From: Toxonevra muliebris
Taxonomy: Eukaryota > Arthropoda > Insecta > Diptera > Pallopteridae
Direction of reading: 5' to 3'
NCBI GenBank assembly: GCA_963691655.1
Contig: OY829326.1
Location: forward strand, 84,685,235-84,749,234
Length of the DNA stretch: 64,000 bases
Positions within the stretch are counted from its first letter, which is position 1. Each line of letters opens with the position of its first letter. This document shows positions 1 through 10,165 of this stretch, one piece after another. The position numbers and the translations under genes were made by a program. A model generated the notes under the pieces. It searched no databases, was not told the origin of the DNA, and was given only the letters and a program-made list of their open reading frames with translations.

Positions 1-4
1 AAGC

Positions 5-355
5 ATGATTCACTTCGTACTGTCCATGCAGGAAATAGCGCTTAGTGCATCTATTGATGAATGCGAGTTGGTGGAATTCATTATTGATGGCTTGAAAGAC
101 ACCAGCGCCAACACTTTGATTTTCAGCGGCGTCACCACAGTTGATGAACTAAAGAAACTTTTACCCAAATATGAAAAATTTACAATGAAAACTACGATTA
201 GCTTAACGGCGGGCTCTTTGGATAACATAAGATGCTATAATTGTTCACGCTTTGGACACTGGGCAAAGGACTGCCGTCAAGAAAAACTACTACGAGGATC
301 GTGTTTCAAGTGTGGTCTTCAGGACCACCAGTATAAGAATTGCCCAATGAAGATG
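5..355 (+). pseudogene. Ty3/gypsy gag nucleocapsid fragment
   Basis: This is the 3' part of a retrotransposon gag, cut off by the window edge. Two canonical CX2CX4HX4C zinc knuckles (CYNCSRFGHWAKDC and CFKCGLQDHQYKNC) identify the nucleocapsid, which binds the element's RNA during particle assembly. The text switches at about position 355 from knuckle sequence directly into reverse-transcriptase sequence that normally lies after the YxDD motif. Protease and the RT palm are therefore deleted, and the gag frame runs only to 385 as out-of-frame read-through. Ty3/gypsy membership is secure from the pol downstream. The clade (mdg3/blastopia-like) is a guess. Confidence 0.8.
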
Positions 356-2231
356 GTTGCGGGAACATTACAATTTGGTTCGTAGAGTCTTGCAGCGATT
401 AGCTGAATACGGCCTTCAGGTTAAATTGAGTAAATGCAAATTCGCATATAGCGAAATAGAATATCTAGGCTATAAAGTTTCAGGCAATGGTGTACAACCT
501 TCAGATAGTCATGTAAAGGCAGTAACAGATTATCCGATACCAAAGAATCAACGGGAACTACAATCATTTGTAGGGCTATGTTCATACTTCCGAAAGTTTG
601 TGCAATCCTTTTCAATCATCGCCCGCCCACTTTATAATCTCCTTAAGAAAAATACTAAGTTTGACTTCAGTGAAAAGTGTTTTACCTCGTTTAAAAATTT
701 GAAAAAGATATTAGTATCTAGTCCACTATTAGCCATTTACGATCACAAAAAAGAGACAGAACTGCACTGTGATGCGAGCGCACTAGGATTCGGAGCAATA
801 TTACTCCAAAAGCAAGAGGATAGTCAGTTCCATCCAGTGGCGTATTTTTCAAAAAGAACTTCAGAGGTAGAAAGTAGATATCATAGCTTCGAACTGGAAA
901 CTTTGGCAGTGATCAATGCACTTCGCCGATTCCGAGTATACCTTGAAGGTATAAAATTTAAAATTATCACTGACTGTAATTCTCTAGCTATGACACTTAA
1001 TAAGAAACTTGTTAACAGTCGAATTGCTCGTTGGGCATTAGAACTAGAAAACTATAACTACTCGATATGCCATCGGGCAGGTAAAAATATGCCTCACGTG
1101 GATGCTTTGAGTAGAAATGAATTTAATTGCGAAGATACAATTGCGGTAATTGACAGCGAAGATTTAGATTTTCAATTACAAATTATGCAAGCTCGAGACG
1201 AAGATATAATGAATTTGAAAAATCGGTTAGAAAATGAAGAAATGGAAAGTTTTGCTATGGAAAATGGAAACTTTAAAAAGAATTGCATTAAGTGCATTAT
1301 GTATTCGGCTCCAGAACGACCAAATGCTAGAAACCTACATAGTATACCGAAATATCCCAAGCCTTTTCATACGATACATTTAGATCATTTGGGACCACTT
1401 CCTTCTTTGCAATCAAAACGAAAGCACATTTTAGTCGTAATAGATTCATTTACCAAATATGTCAAGTTATATCCAGTGTTAACCACCAGTACTAAGGAAG
1501 TAACAGCTGCATTAAACAAATATTGTGAATATTATAGTCGCCCAAATAGGTGTATAAGCGATAGAGGAAGTTGTTTCACTTCAAAGGAATTTGAGGAATA
1601 TTTAGCAGATCGGAACATAATGCATGTAAAAGTTGCGGTGCATTCCCCACAAGCGAACGGGCAAGTAGAACGAGTGAACCGAAGTTTAGTGGGCATGCTA
1701 GCAAAACTCAGTGATACGATATCCCATGCTGATTGGGTGAAACAATTAGGAAAAATTGAGTTCGCATTGAATAACTCATTAAATAGGTCTATTGAAATAA
1801 CTCCAAGCCAAGCCCTTTTTGGAGTGAATCAACGAGGGGAAATAGTTGACAAACTCACAGAATATTTAGACGAGTGCATTTCAGACCCGGGGGGGAGGGA
1901 TTTGGAAAAGGCGCGTAAATTCGCTGAGGGATGTACTGAAAAAGTACAAGAATACAACGTACGTCAAAACGAAAAGAGAAATGTCAAGGTGAACTAATTT
2001 GAGGAAGGAGATTTCGTTGTAATAAAAAACGTGGACACAACAGCTGGTGTCAATAAGAAACTTTTGCCAAAATTTAAAGGGCCTTATTTAATACATAAAA
2101 AACTTCCAAATGATCGCTATGTAGTAAAGGATATAGAAAATGGGCAAATTACACAAATCCCGTATGACGGTGTTATTGAAGCAAATAACATAAAATTATG
2201 GAAGAGGAAAACCGATGAGAGCGGCACTTAA
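356..2231 (+). pseudogene. Ty3/gypsy pol remnant: RT thumb, RNase H, integrase
   Basis: The frame opens inside RT, after the missing YxDD motif (RRVLQRLAEYGLQVKLSKCKF, LGYKVSGNGV). RNase H follows with acidic residues in LHCDAS, ELET and ITDCNS, counted D139/E179/D206 from 357. The integrase core has D343 (TIHLDHLG), D402 (ISDRGS) and E438 (GQVERVN), a D,D35E spacing. Of the H2C2 zinc finger only the CxxC half (KNCIKC) survives. It is fused directly to MENGNF, so the histidine half is deleted. A single in-frame TAA at 1995-1997 interrupts the C-terminal domain, which continues in frame to 2231 (LLPKFKGPYLI). The element cannot be autonomous: three separate lesions are visible. Confidence 0.9.
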
Positions 2232-2587
2232 GCATGTAAATAATTGTATATAATTTTAGTTTAAGATATATTAACGTATTTTATTCATGTAAATATTAGT
2301 TATAAGGCCTATTGTTAATTATACACCATGTGATCGGGGTCGATCACTTAGATTCAGGTTGGCCGAGCTGTAGTAGATTGGCAACTCTTGCCAACTGGAT
2401 TAAATAATAATAATCTGGCAACATTGTAATAGCAAATAGAATAATAAATCAATCCGTATTAAAAGTTACAAGAAAAATAATCACTAAAATAGTACGGTAA
2501 AATACAGCTCTGCTCATTGACGGCACACTTATTTTTTGTTTATGTAATAGTTGTCTCACCTTCTTATTTCTCCATGACCTCAGAATA
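2232..2587. other. 3' untranslated / candidate LTR region of the gypsy remnant
   Basis: There is no gene here. A hairpin GTGATCG...CGATCAC lies at 2330-2347. A TGTAGTAG at 2369 could be the start of the 3' LTR. With no second LTR in the window the border cannot be tested. Confidence 0.3.
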
Positions 2588-2870
2588 CTTTCTGCTATCT
2601 GGCATACTGTATACTGTGTGATAATGGAGAATGAAATAATTATTGATGGACACAATTTCGTGAGATTCGACAGTATATCAAGGCATACACGCGGTGCAGC
2701 AATTTACATAAAAAAGAGTATCAATTTGAAGTTCTAAACAAATTTGAGTACAACATAGATATGGTTTGGAAATAATTATTTTATTTTACCGGGCCTTTAT
2801 AGGTCACCTAGCTTGTCTGCGATATGGTTTTGTGAGAAGTTAGTTGAGCTAATAAACTATTTAAAGTAAA
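2588..2870 (+). pseudogene. LINE endonuclease fragment
   Basis: Read from 2591 and from ATG 2624, the frame gives DGHNFVRFDSISRHTRGAAIYIKK, part of the APE-type endonuclease of jockey-like non-LTR retrotransposons (usual form: GYNxxRxDR...GGGVAIYVK). Another frame about 50 bp on continues with YRSPSLSAIWFCEKLVELI, the following endonuclease segment. It is frameshifted and very degraded. The endonuclease nicks target DNA for target-primed reverse transcription. The piece at 3948-4109 is probably the 3' end of the same or a similar copy. Confidence 0.65.
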
Positions 2871-3947
2871 GAGAAGTTATCTATAGAATATTTGATGAAA
2901 ATGGATACACAAACAATTAATGCACGTACTGACTAGAATAGCATCTAGTTCTAGTACCCTGATTGATTAAGTAATTTCTAATACTAAAAACGTAATAAAC
3001 CAATGAGGATAATTATACGATGTTGTATGAACACATCGATTAGAGCAGGGGTGCTCAAAAGTTTCTTATGGAAGTGCAAACACCAATACATATTACTGGC
3101 TTAATTTGCTAAGGAGTCATTCCATATGAAATCGTCTAATCGGCAAAGCCAGGTCACCTCGGATCTTGCTCAAACTTTGTGAAAATCTTCTTTAGGGTTC
3201 CAAAGAAGGAAATCCGACGTTATAAAATTTTTTCATGCTCCAATTCGCTACAGTGCGCTTTATAAAATTGGAAAAGTGTAATTGTAATACTTTCCTTCTT
3301 TAGCTGTAAAATTGGTTTGATTAAAAATATCTTCACGTTTGAGATTCTAAAAAAAAAATGATTTAAATCTACTTATTTAATACCCACGATTAATAACATC
3401 AGGCTGAAAATATGTATATTTTTCTGACTTTTAGTGGTTTTTAGCTGACTCCAGTATACATACGGTTGAATATAAGCAGCTAATGTTTCTCAGCCATCAA
3501 GGGCACATCTTTCAAAAGAAAATAAAGTTTATGAATTTAGGCTATCAAATGGACGTGTTTGGGACGAAGTGCGAAACTGAAAATTAACCCAAACTTAAAA
3601 ACCCTGTAAGCTCGTTTTGTTATTTTCATAGCTTGTGCGTGTATAGCCTGTTAAAGTAAGCAAAAATATCAGTAATTTTTCAAATTTTACAGGAAAAGGA
3701 AAAAACATTTTGTTATTTAGAGTGCTGTTTCGAGAATTTTTGATTAAACTAAAGAAAAAGATCGTAAGTTTTCAGTACAGGTCTCAAAAATTTTTGGCAC
3801 AGACGACATTGGGCACGTTTTATCATAATCCATCAAAAACTGTCGCCAATGTGTATCAAGGAAAGGGCTGTTGTTTTACTCTTTGGGAAGGCAAAGAAGA
3901 AAGATGAGAAACGAAAATGACAAAATTGTTTGTCTGTATTTCGTATT
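2871..3947. other. Non-coding, AT-rich, with one dispersed repeat
   Basis: I see no gene. The stretch 3675-3845 recurs at 35005-35168. Around 3200-3360 there are looser matches to 35570-35700. Confidence 0.5.
3675..3845 (+). repeat. Dispersed repeat, first copy
   Basis: Direct match by eye to 35005-35168, starting TTTTTCAAATTTTACAGGA and ending CATAATCCATCAAAAACT, with scattered substitutions. It has no obvious coding content. It contains an intron-acceptor-like TTTTACAG. Confidence 0.75.
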
Positions 3948-4109
3948 TCTTTGAAGTACGTACAATATGTAAAATATGTGCAATCGTATACATTAAGAAA
4001 TGGTGAGGACCTAAGATTAGTTGCATTTAAAAACACTATGTCACAAAATAGCCTTATCTATGACGGATTCAGACTGTTTAACTTACTGCCTAATAATGTG
4101 GAAATATAA
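3948..4109 (+). pseudogene. LINE ORF2 C-terminal fragment
   Basis: An uninterrupted frame from 3948 (SLKYVQYVKYVQ) runs through TLRNGEDLRLVAFKNT and SLIYDGFRLFNLLPNNV to TAA at 4107-4109. The pattern of basic run, FKN, SLxYxGxxxFNxLP is the usual end of jockey/CR1-like reverse transcriptase ORFs. Nothing of the catalytic domain is present nearby. Confidence 0.65.
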
Positions 4110-4290
4110 AGTAATTTGTATGTGTATAAAATATTAGTAATTGAATTTGTTAAAACACATCATTAGTTGGATTATAAATATTTTGTAATAACGTCTTTTT
4201 TTTTTTATTAACCCTCACCGGTCCTAAATTTTTGTATCAGTTCCATTTGTATTCGCGCGTATACATGACAAAAAACTAATAAAAATTGTA

Positions 4291-5534
4291 TTGGGAGTAT
4301 GAATGTATAAACTCGTAATTGTGACTAACTTCATATCTATCATAAGCGCCATTTTTTTTGACATTGACATTTCGAAGAGCGGCAAAAATGCTATAAGGAT
4401 TGATCTGTCAAATAATTTTCATAATTTTACAAAAGTGTTTTACTGTAGCTGAAAACGTCGAATTTCGTGCCAACAAAACAACATTTGCGGGAAGTTTTAA
4501 TTTGCTTCTTCCATTTAAAGAAAAACGCAGCTGAAGCACATCGTTTACTCACCGAAGCTTATCCTCACTGTGCTATAGACGTTAAAATGTGTCAGGTTGT
4601 TGAAGACAGGGAACGTTCAGGCGGCCCGAAAAAGTTCGAAGATGAAGAATTGAAGGCATTACTCGAAGAAGATTCATGTCAAACGCAACAAGAACTTGCA
4701 GAATCTTTAGGAGTTGATCAATCAACCATTTCTAAACGATTAAAAGCATTGGGAATGATTCAAAAGCAAGAAAATTGTGTGCCGTACGAATTGAAGCCGA
4801 GAGACGTCGAACGATGATTTTTCACATGTGAACTGCTGATTGAACGACAGAAAATAAATTATTTTCTGCATCGTATTGTGACTGGCGATGAAAAGTTAAA
4901 CGTTACGATAACCCAAAGCGTAAAAAATCATGGGGACCGCCCGGATATGCATCAACATCAACGGCAAAGCCGAACATCCATGGATCCAAGCTCATGCTGT
5001 GTAGTTGGTGGGATATGAAAGGTGTCGTGTATTATGAGCTGTTGAAACCGAATGAAACGATCACTGGCGACCGCTACCGACTACAATTGATGCGTTTGAG
5101 CCGAGCATTAAAGGATAAGAGGCCAGAATATGAGAATAGACACGACGAAGTTATTCTTCAGCACGACAATGCTCGGCCGCATATTGCAAGGCAAGTAAAA
5201 ACATACTTGGAAACGCTGAAATGGGAAGTGTTACCCCACCCGCCGTATTCTCCAGACATTGCTCCTTCTGATTACCACTTGTTCCGATCGATGACACATG
5301 GCCTGGCTGAACAGCACTTCCGTTCTTTCGAAGAACTCAAAAAATGGGTCGATTCGTGGATAGCCTCAAAAGATGAGGAGTTCTTTCGACGCGGAATCCG
5401 TATGCTACCAGAAAGATGGGAAAAGGTTGTGGCTAACGATGGATAATACTTTAAAGAATAAATTTATAATCACTTTTTCACAATAAATGTCCAAATTACG
5501 AAAAAAATACGAGTTTATACATTCATACTCCCAA
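4291..5534 (+). mobile_element. mariner element, copy 1
   Basis: The terminal inverted repeats start TTGGGAGTATGAATGTATAA at 4291, with the complement ending at 5534. A TA target duplication sits on both sides (4289-4290 and 5535-5536). Length is 1244 bp. The element encodes a DD34D transposase relic and is nearly identical in sequence to the copy at 26074-27352. The insertion lies upstream of the first visible ALG11 exon. Confidence 0.95.
4455..5446 (+). pseudogene. mariner transposase, broken (copy 1)
   Basis: Compared with copy 2, the start codon is ACG instead of ATG (4455-4457). A 33-bp in-frame deletion removes the WYARFKSGDFD segment of the DNA-binding half. A TGA lies at the same codon as in copy 2 (after DVER). 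One base is missing in the catalytic TGDEKW block at about 4896 (AAAGTTAAACG), shifting frame. The rest keeps ILQHDNARPH and YSPDIAPSDYHLF, the second and third aspartates of the DD34D triad. The C-terminus stops early (DG, then TAA at 5444). Four independent lesions make it inactive. Confidence 0.92.
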
Positions 5535-6610
5535 TAGATAAAGTTAAAATATTTATTTTGGTTTTGCAATCTTTATGTATTTTAAACAGAAAATATAAAA
5601 AGCAAAAAAAGTTACGTGAAAAAACACCGCAAAACAAAAAAAAAAAAACAAAAATTCGGCATTATATACACTTGACAGCAAAAATGTTATTGGTAGATCT
5701 GGAGCAAGTAAAGTATTGCTGTTGGGGACGAAATATTGCAAAAATTGTTCAAAAACCGAAGAGTTTTTACATATTTTTAGCGCAATGGAATATTCCACAC
5801 TACTAAGAATAACAATACATGACAAGAAATAATAGCTGCGTTTTATTCGGCACTTGCTTCTAGTTATGTATAACTAGCAGCGATAATTGTATGGGAAAAC
5901 AACAACAAAGCGAGAGAGATAACACGTATAATTTTAGCTGTTATATATACTTAACAAGTTGTTTAACTACGTCAGATCCTATTGTAAACTGCTAATAGTG
6001 AAAGAAGCATGACAGTTTTGCAAAAAACAGAAAAGGAAAATATTTGAAATGTCTGGGGTGAAAATAAGTTAAAATCATCGTTAAATATTCTTATAAAGAG
6101 TAAAAACTAAAAACAATGCCCGCGATTGACCGCAATAACTGGAATCCATTAAAATGTTTCAGCTCTAGCTGCTGAGCAGTTTCATTGTGAATAACATTAT
6201 AACGAAGAAGAGACTTAGCAACTTGGTCGTTTTATTCGTACATGTTTAACTGACTGGTGAATAAAACACAGCTAATAATGCACAAAGAAAAAACATACGT
6301 TTTCTAAGCTTGTATATGTGCGTATTCAATAAGGACTGATTAGGGATTTTGTGGTGTTTTGATTATCTCCACAAATAAAGCTATTTTTGAAATTTCCATA
6401 AAAATCGGTTAACATTTTCAATAATTTTTATTGAAGAATAAAACTAACTTTGTATACGTGAGTAAACAAAAGACGGGTGAGGGTTAAATAAATCTAAATC
6501 AATCAATCAAAGAAATGGGTGGGTGCATTGACATTAAAAAAAATTTGAATTACATTTTTTTTTAAAAGCTGTTTACTACTTACATATATTTAAATCTTTA
6601 TTTCTTATAG
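5535..6610. other. Non-coding sequence before ALG11 exon A
   Basis: I find no gene. It ends in a splice acceptor (TTTCTTATAG, 6601-6610). No exon encoding the glycine-rich N-terminal ALG11 motif is seen here or further left. Confidence 0.5.
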
Positions 6611-7069
6611 GCTAAATATGATAACGTAAAAATCGTGATTTATACAGGAGATGTCGACTGTTCACCAAATAGTATTCTGGAGAAGGCTCGCACCATTTTC
6701 AATATCAGCGTGGATGAGGAAAACACGAGTTTTATTTATTTAAAAAGGCGCCATTGGGTGGAAGCAAAAATGTATCCATATTTCACCCTTCTTGGCCAGA
6801 GTATAGGTTCTATCTTCTTGGGTCTTGAAGCGCTTTGTAAATTTCCACCAGACGTCTACATAGATACTATGGGATATGCTTTTACCTTACCACTGTTTCG
6901 TTATGTTGGATCCTGCAAAGTAGGCTGCTACGTACACTATCCTACTATTAGCATGGATATGCTGCGCCGAGTTCAACAACGCGAGTATTCACATAATAAC
7001 CAAAACTATGTCGTTCGCAATCCGTTTTTAACTTGGCTTAAACTAATCTACTATCGCATCTTCGCAAAG
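6611..7069 (+). CDS. ALG11: ALG11, internal exon A
   Basis: This exon encodes 153 residues of GDP-Man:Man3GlcNAc2-PP-dolichol alpha-1,2-mannosyltransferase. That enzyme adds the fourth and fifth mannose to the lipid-linked oligosaccharide on the cytosolic face of the ER. The exon starts in phase 0 after TTATAG with AKYDNVKIVIYTGD. It contains the conserved stretches TLLGQSIGSIFLGLEAL, PPDVYIDTMGYAF and VGCYVHYPTISMDMLRRV, and ends in phase 0 with YYRIFAK before GTTCGT. This is the N-terminal GT-B lobe. Joining to exon B is frame-perfect and lands on the expected family sequence. The upstream exon, with the start codon and membrane anchor, is outside the window. Confidence 0.95.
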
Positions 7070-7135
7070 GTTCGTATATCAGCTATATATGACTATATAT
7101 TTTTTCTGCGGGTACATTTTTTGATTTTTTTTTTT

Positions 7136-7232
7136 GAATCGGCGTTAAGTTGGACGTCCAACTATGTGGTATCACAATGGGCCGTTCAGGCCTAAGTCTG
7201 TCTCTAGACAGCCACTCCAACCTAACTTAACC
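7136..7232 (+). mobile_element. SINE fragment (3' end)
   Basis: It matches the 3' half of the tRNA-derived SINE at 20917-21229 in the opposite orientation (GGTATCACAATGGGCCGTTC, CAGCCACTCCAACCTAAC). The tRNA-like head is missing. It ends in the family's CCTAAC tail. It lies just inside the intron, about 70 bp after exon A. Confidence 0.8.
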
Positions 7233-8306
7233 ATGGTCAATTTTTGAGAACTGATTTTTGTGGTTGTTTCCATCTATCATACCCCCATTAACAATTACTG
7301 AAGAAAAATCTCAGATAAGAATTATTATGATGAAAATCTTTATAATAACTGGACTATAATACTGACATCAGATGTTTGCATTCCAAGGTGGTTCAAAGGA
7401 AAACAATGTTTTCAATCCTCCCTAATGTTATAATGTACTGTTGAATTAAAAATAATTTCGCGATTAAATTTGTGTATTGTTCTTTATTGTTGATATCATA
7501 ATGAATGCTTAAATATATCTTAAATATATTTTTACCTCCACGCTGTACATACATATGTGTGTATATACAAATGGACGAGGAAGAGTGGTGTGCATACGTT
7601 AGGCAACCACACAAATGAGGATTCAGGTATCACTTGTGTGGTTGTATGCTGAGACTGCATATTTCACGGTTTATACATTAATACACTAAGTGCGTATTAA
7701 TGTTGTGTAATAAAGCACTCGTATGCACACTATAATGTATATGTACCTATAAAGGCGCGAAAAATTCATTTGCAAATGATTTGAATTATATTATTTGCAC
7801 AAATAATATAGATTGTTTTACATACATACGTAAAAGTCGCACTGAAATTTCAGTTTCTGTCTGTTTCTAAAGAATCTAAAGAAATAATTTACTTAGCAGT
7901 TTTATAAACAACTAGCTCCGCTCCGCTGTTCGGTTCGCTGACAAAGTTTGGGTAATACGTAATTTTATCACAGAAAAAAAAAGCACTTTGAGCCAGTTAT
8001 GATTTAGTGGTAGTGAAAACTATAGTGCAGTCAAAAGTTAGTGATTAGACCCCCAGTCTGGAGTTTGGTTTGATTTGAATGAAAATGAAAATGAAAGGTA
8101 TCTTTTTCAGAAATATTTTTAAATTGTTATTGTTTAGCGGTCACCGTGGAGTGCTGTAGTAATAAAGAGCAACTTGAAAAATTTTGATAACAAATGAATA
8201 GAAAATAGCAATAAAAACAAAAATGGTAAAAAAAATAGTAAAAATACAGTCAAAAAGCAGTTAAAAAAGTCATTGTACAAAATTTCAGTACTGGACTCTA
8301 CATTAG
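7233..8306. other. Intron sequence, no gene
   Basis: AT-rich intron of ALG11. I see no coding or repeat structure that I can name. Confidence 0.5.
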
Positions 8307-8949
8307 ATGGCTTATTTGCTCCATACATTTTGCTGAAGTATTTCAGATCTTCATTGTGACAGCAGAATGTGAAAATAGGGTGCTAAAAACTAATTAAGAT
8401 GAAAAAAAAAATTTTTAAATTTGCGAAAACTGGATGCGATACTCCACTTTTTCGTGCAATTTTTTGAGACATTTGTCAAAGGTGAACTTGATTGTACTCG
8501 GCATGGGTTCACTAAAAGTTAGTTTACTAGTTCAAATATAACTCGATTTTGTATTTTAAATAAACTAAATTATTTTAAATAAACTAAATTGAATTACCTA
8601 CAATTTTACGTACTTTAATTGTAAAAAAATTACCGCTATCTGGAAAATCCTAACGGTTGAATTTAAAAAATTCGTAAAAAAAAAAGTGCCAAATGGTCAC
8701 TTTAGTCGCTAGGGATGGCTTTCGGTTTAGTTGTATCAAAAAACTGGGTACGCCATTCGCTTTAGCGGCTTTTTTTAAATGGGTATAGATATCTGAAAAT
8801 CTATTATATGCAAGTTGAATGCTTTTTCCATACAAAATCTCTATTTCCGGAGTAGCGCATCCATTTTCATTTTAATTAGTTTTTAGCATCCTATTTTCAT
8901 ATTCTGCTATCACAATGAAGATCTGAAATATTTTAGCAAAATAAGCCAT
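8307..8949. mobile_element. MITE-like element with long inverted ends, copy 1
   Basis: Left end ATGGCTTATTTGCTCC...CAGATCTTCATTGTGACAGC is mirrored at the right end (AAGATCTGAAATATTTTAGC...AATAAGCCAT). A second copy sits at 51791-52362. The left end carries about 12 extra bases relative to the right. The inner parts are AT-rich and carry no transposase. I could not assign a target duplication, so the superfamily is open. Confidence 0.75.
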
Positions 8950-8952
8950 CAT

Positions 8953-9160
8953 AAGGGACAGCACGTAGCATTTCCCGTGGAAAATTATATTAGATTTATA
9001 TTCAGCGAAAAAAAAATATATGAAAAAAGGCTTTATCTATTATTTTATGGTGCCTTGGGTAGGCGTACGCTTAATAAAACTATTCTTTCAAGGTGTGGTG
9101 GTTTACTTGCAGCCGTCATAGCACGTTTATGGCCATCTCGACGCCATAGAGTGACATAAG
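8953..9160 (+). repeat. Dispersed repeat related to 18731-19090
   Basis: GGGACAGCACGTAGCATTTC, TATTCAGCGAAAAAAAA and the AAAACTATTCTTTCAAGG block reappear in the tandem pair at 18.7-19.1 kb. It directly follows the MITE. Confidence 0.7.
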
Positions 9161-9419
9161 AAAAAAGTTTCATACCACGCAAACAATATTTTTTATAGAG
9201 ATGAATACACCCATGGTAATAAAAATACTTCCACTATAAAATATTCAGTGAAAATTCACTATTACAACAAATTAAAGGTTTTGGTAATTGCTTTGTATAT
9301 ATCTTATCCTGCGTCGTATTAATGCGAAAAAATTTAATTTCTTAATGCCCTTATCTCGATTTAATTTGAACGTTTTGGTGAACGTTAAAAAAAAAAAAGT
9401 TAATATATGTCAAAATAAA

Positions 9420-10165
9420 GCGGCTTGGACGACCTCTAATCATGAATACACTTAAAAAACCGGAGATTGTCAAAGCTAAAGGCTTCAAAAAACTTATTAT
9501 ACATATATTAAATTCTAAGTGATTTGGATTTAGATAGTTTCACAAGATGTACTGGACAAATTTTGCGTGATTGTAAACATCTTCCAATAAGGGTTTGCTT
9601 CCGCTAAAAACTCATCACAAAAAGGCGTGTTTCAAATTTACAACATTATATTTTTAATGGCCCGGTCAATGCGAAAAGGTTATATTTGGCAACGAAAACC
9701 TTCACATTAGTTGTTCCCGACTGTTATAACCTTTTTTGGTACTATATATCTAAATCAGAAATTACTAAGGCGGTAGTCCAATGATATGAATTCGATTTAT
9801 TTCTCAAACAAAATATTAACATCTTTCGTCAGAAATAAAAGAAAGGAAGAGGTGCTTTTCAATTATCGTGTTAAAATTAATAAACCTAACATAATATTCA
9901 ATAAAATGACAATGTTATCAACCAAGCAGGAGTCGCAACTGAATGTTTCAAGGAAAAAAATTTTGAAACAATGAAGTAACCCGCCTCTAGCCTAGACTTG
10001 ACCTCCATGAAAAATCTTTAAATTGATTACGAGCAGAAATAAAAAAAATTTTGAAGGAAATACCATCATTCGAGCTAAGGAATCTTACAAACTCAACGCC
10101 AAAGCGGCTAGAGGAAATATAAGAAATTAGGGTGGTCACATGTTTTACTAAATTTGTGATAGCCC
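9420..10165 (+). pseudogene. Tc1-like transposase relic
   Basis: Translated pieces in changing frames follow the order of a Tc1-type transposase. RLGRPLIMN resembles the GRPR linker of the paired-like DNA-binding region. FNGPVNAKRLYLATKT lies at the FNxFG...K-Y block near the second catalytic residue. ECFKEKNFETMK, then PASSLDLTSMKNL, matches the W-P-x-x-SPDLNPIENL block. ELRNLTNSTPKRLEEI is the usual C-terminus (NLVxSMPRRL). Stops and frameshifts are numerous, so this is an old inactive copy. The terminal repeats were not found. Confidence 0.6.

Noticed and set aside
5558..5825. Overlapping short ORFs on both strands
   Set aside because: Low-complexity A-rich and lysine-rich text right after the mariner; no motif.
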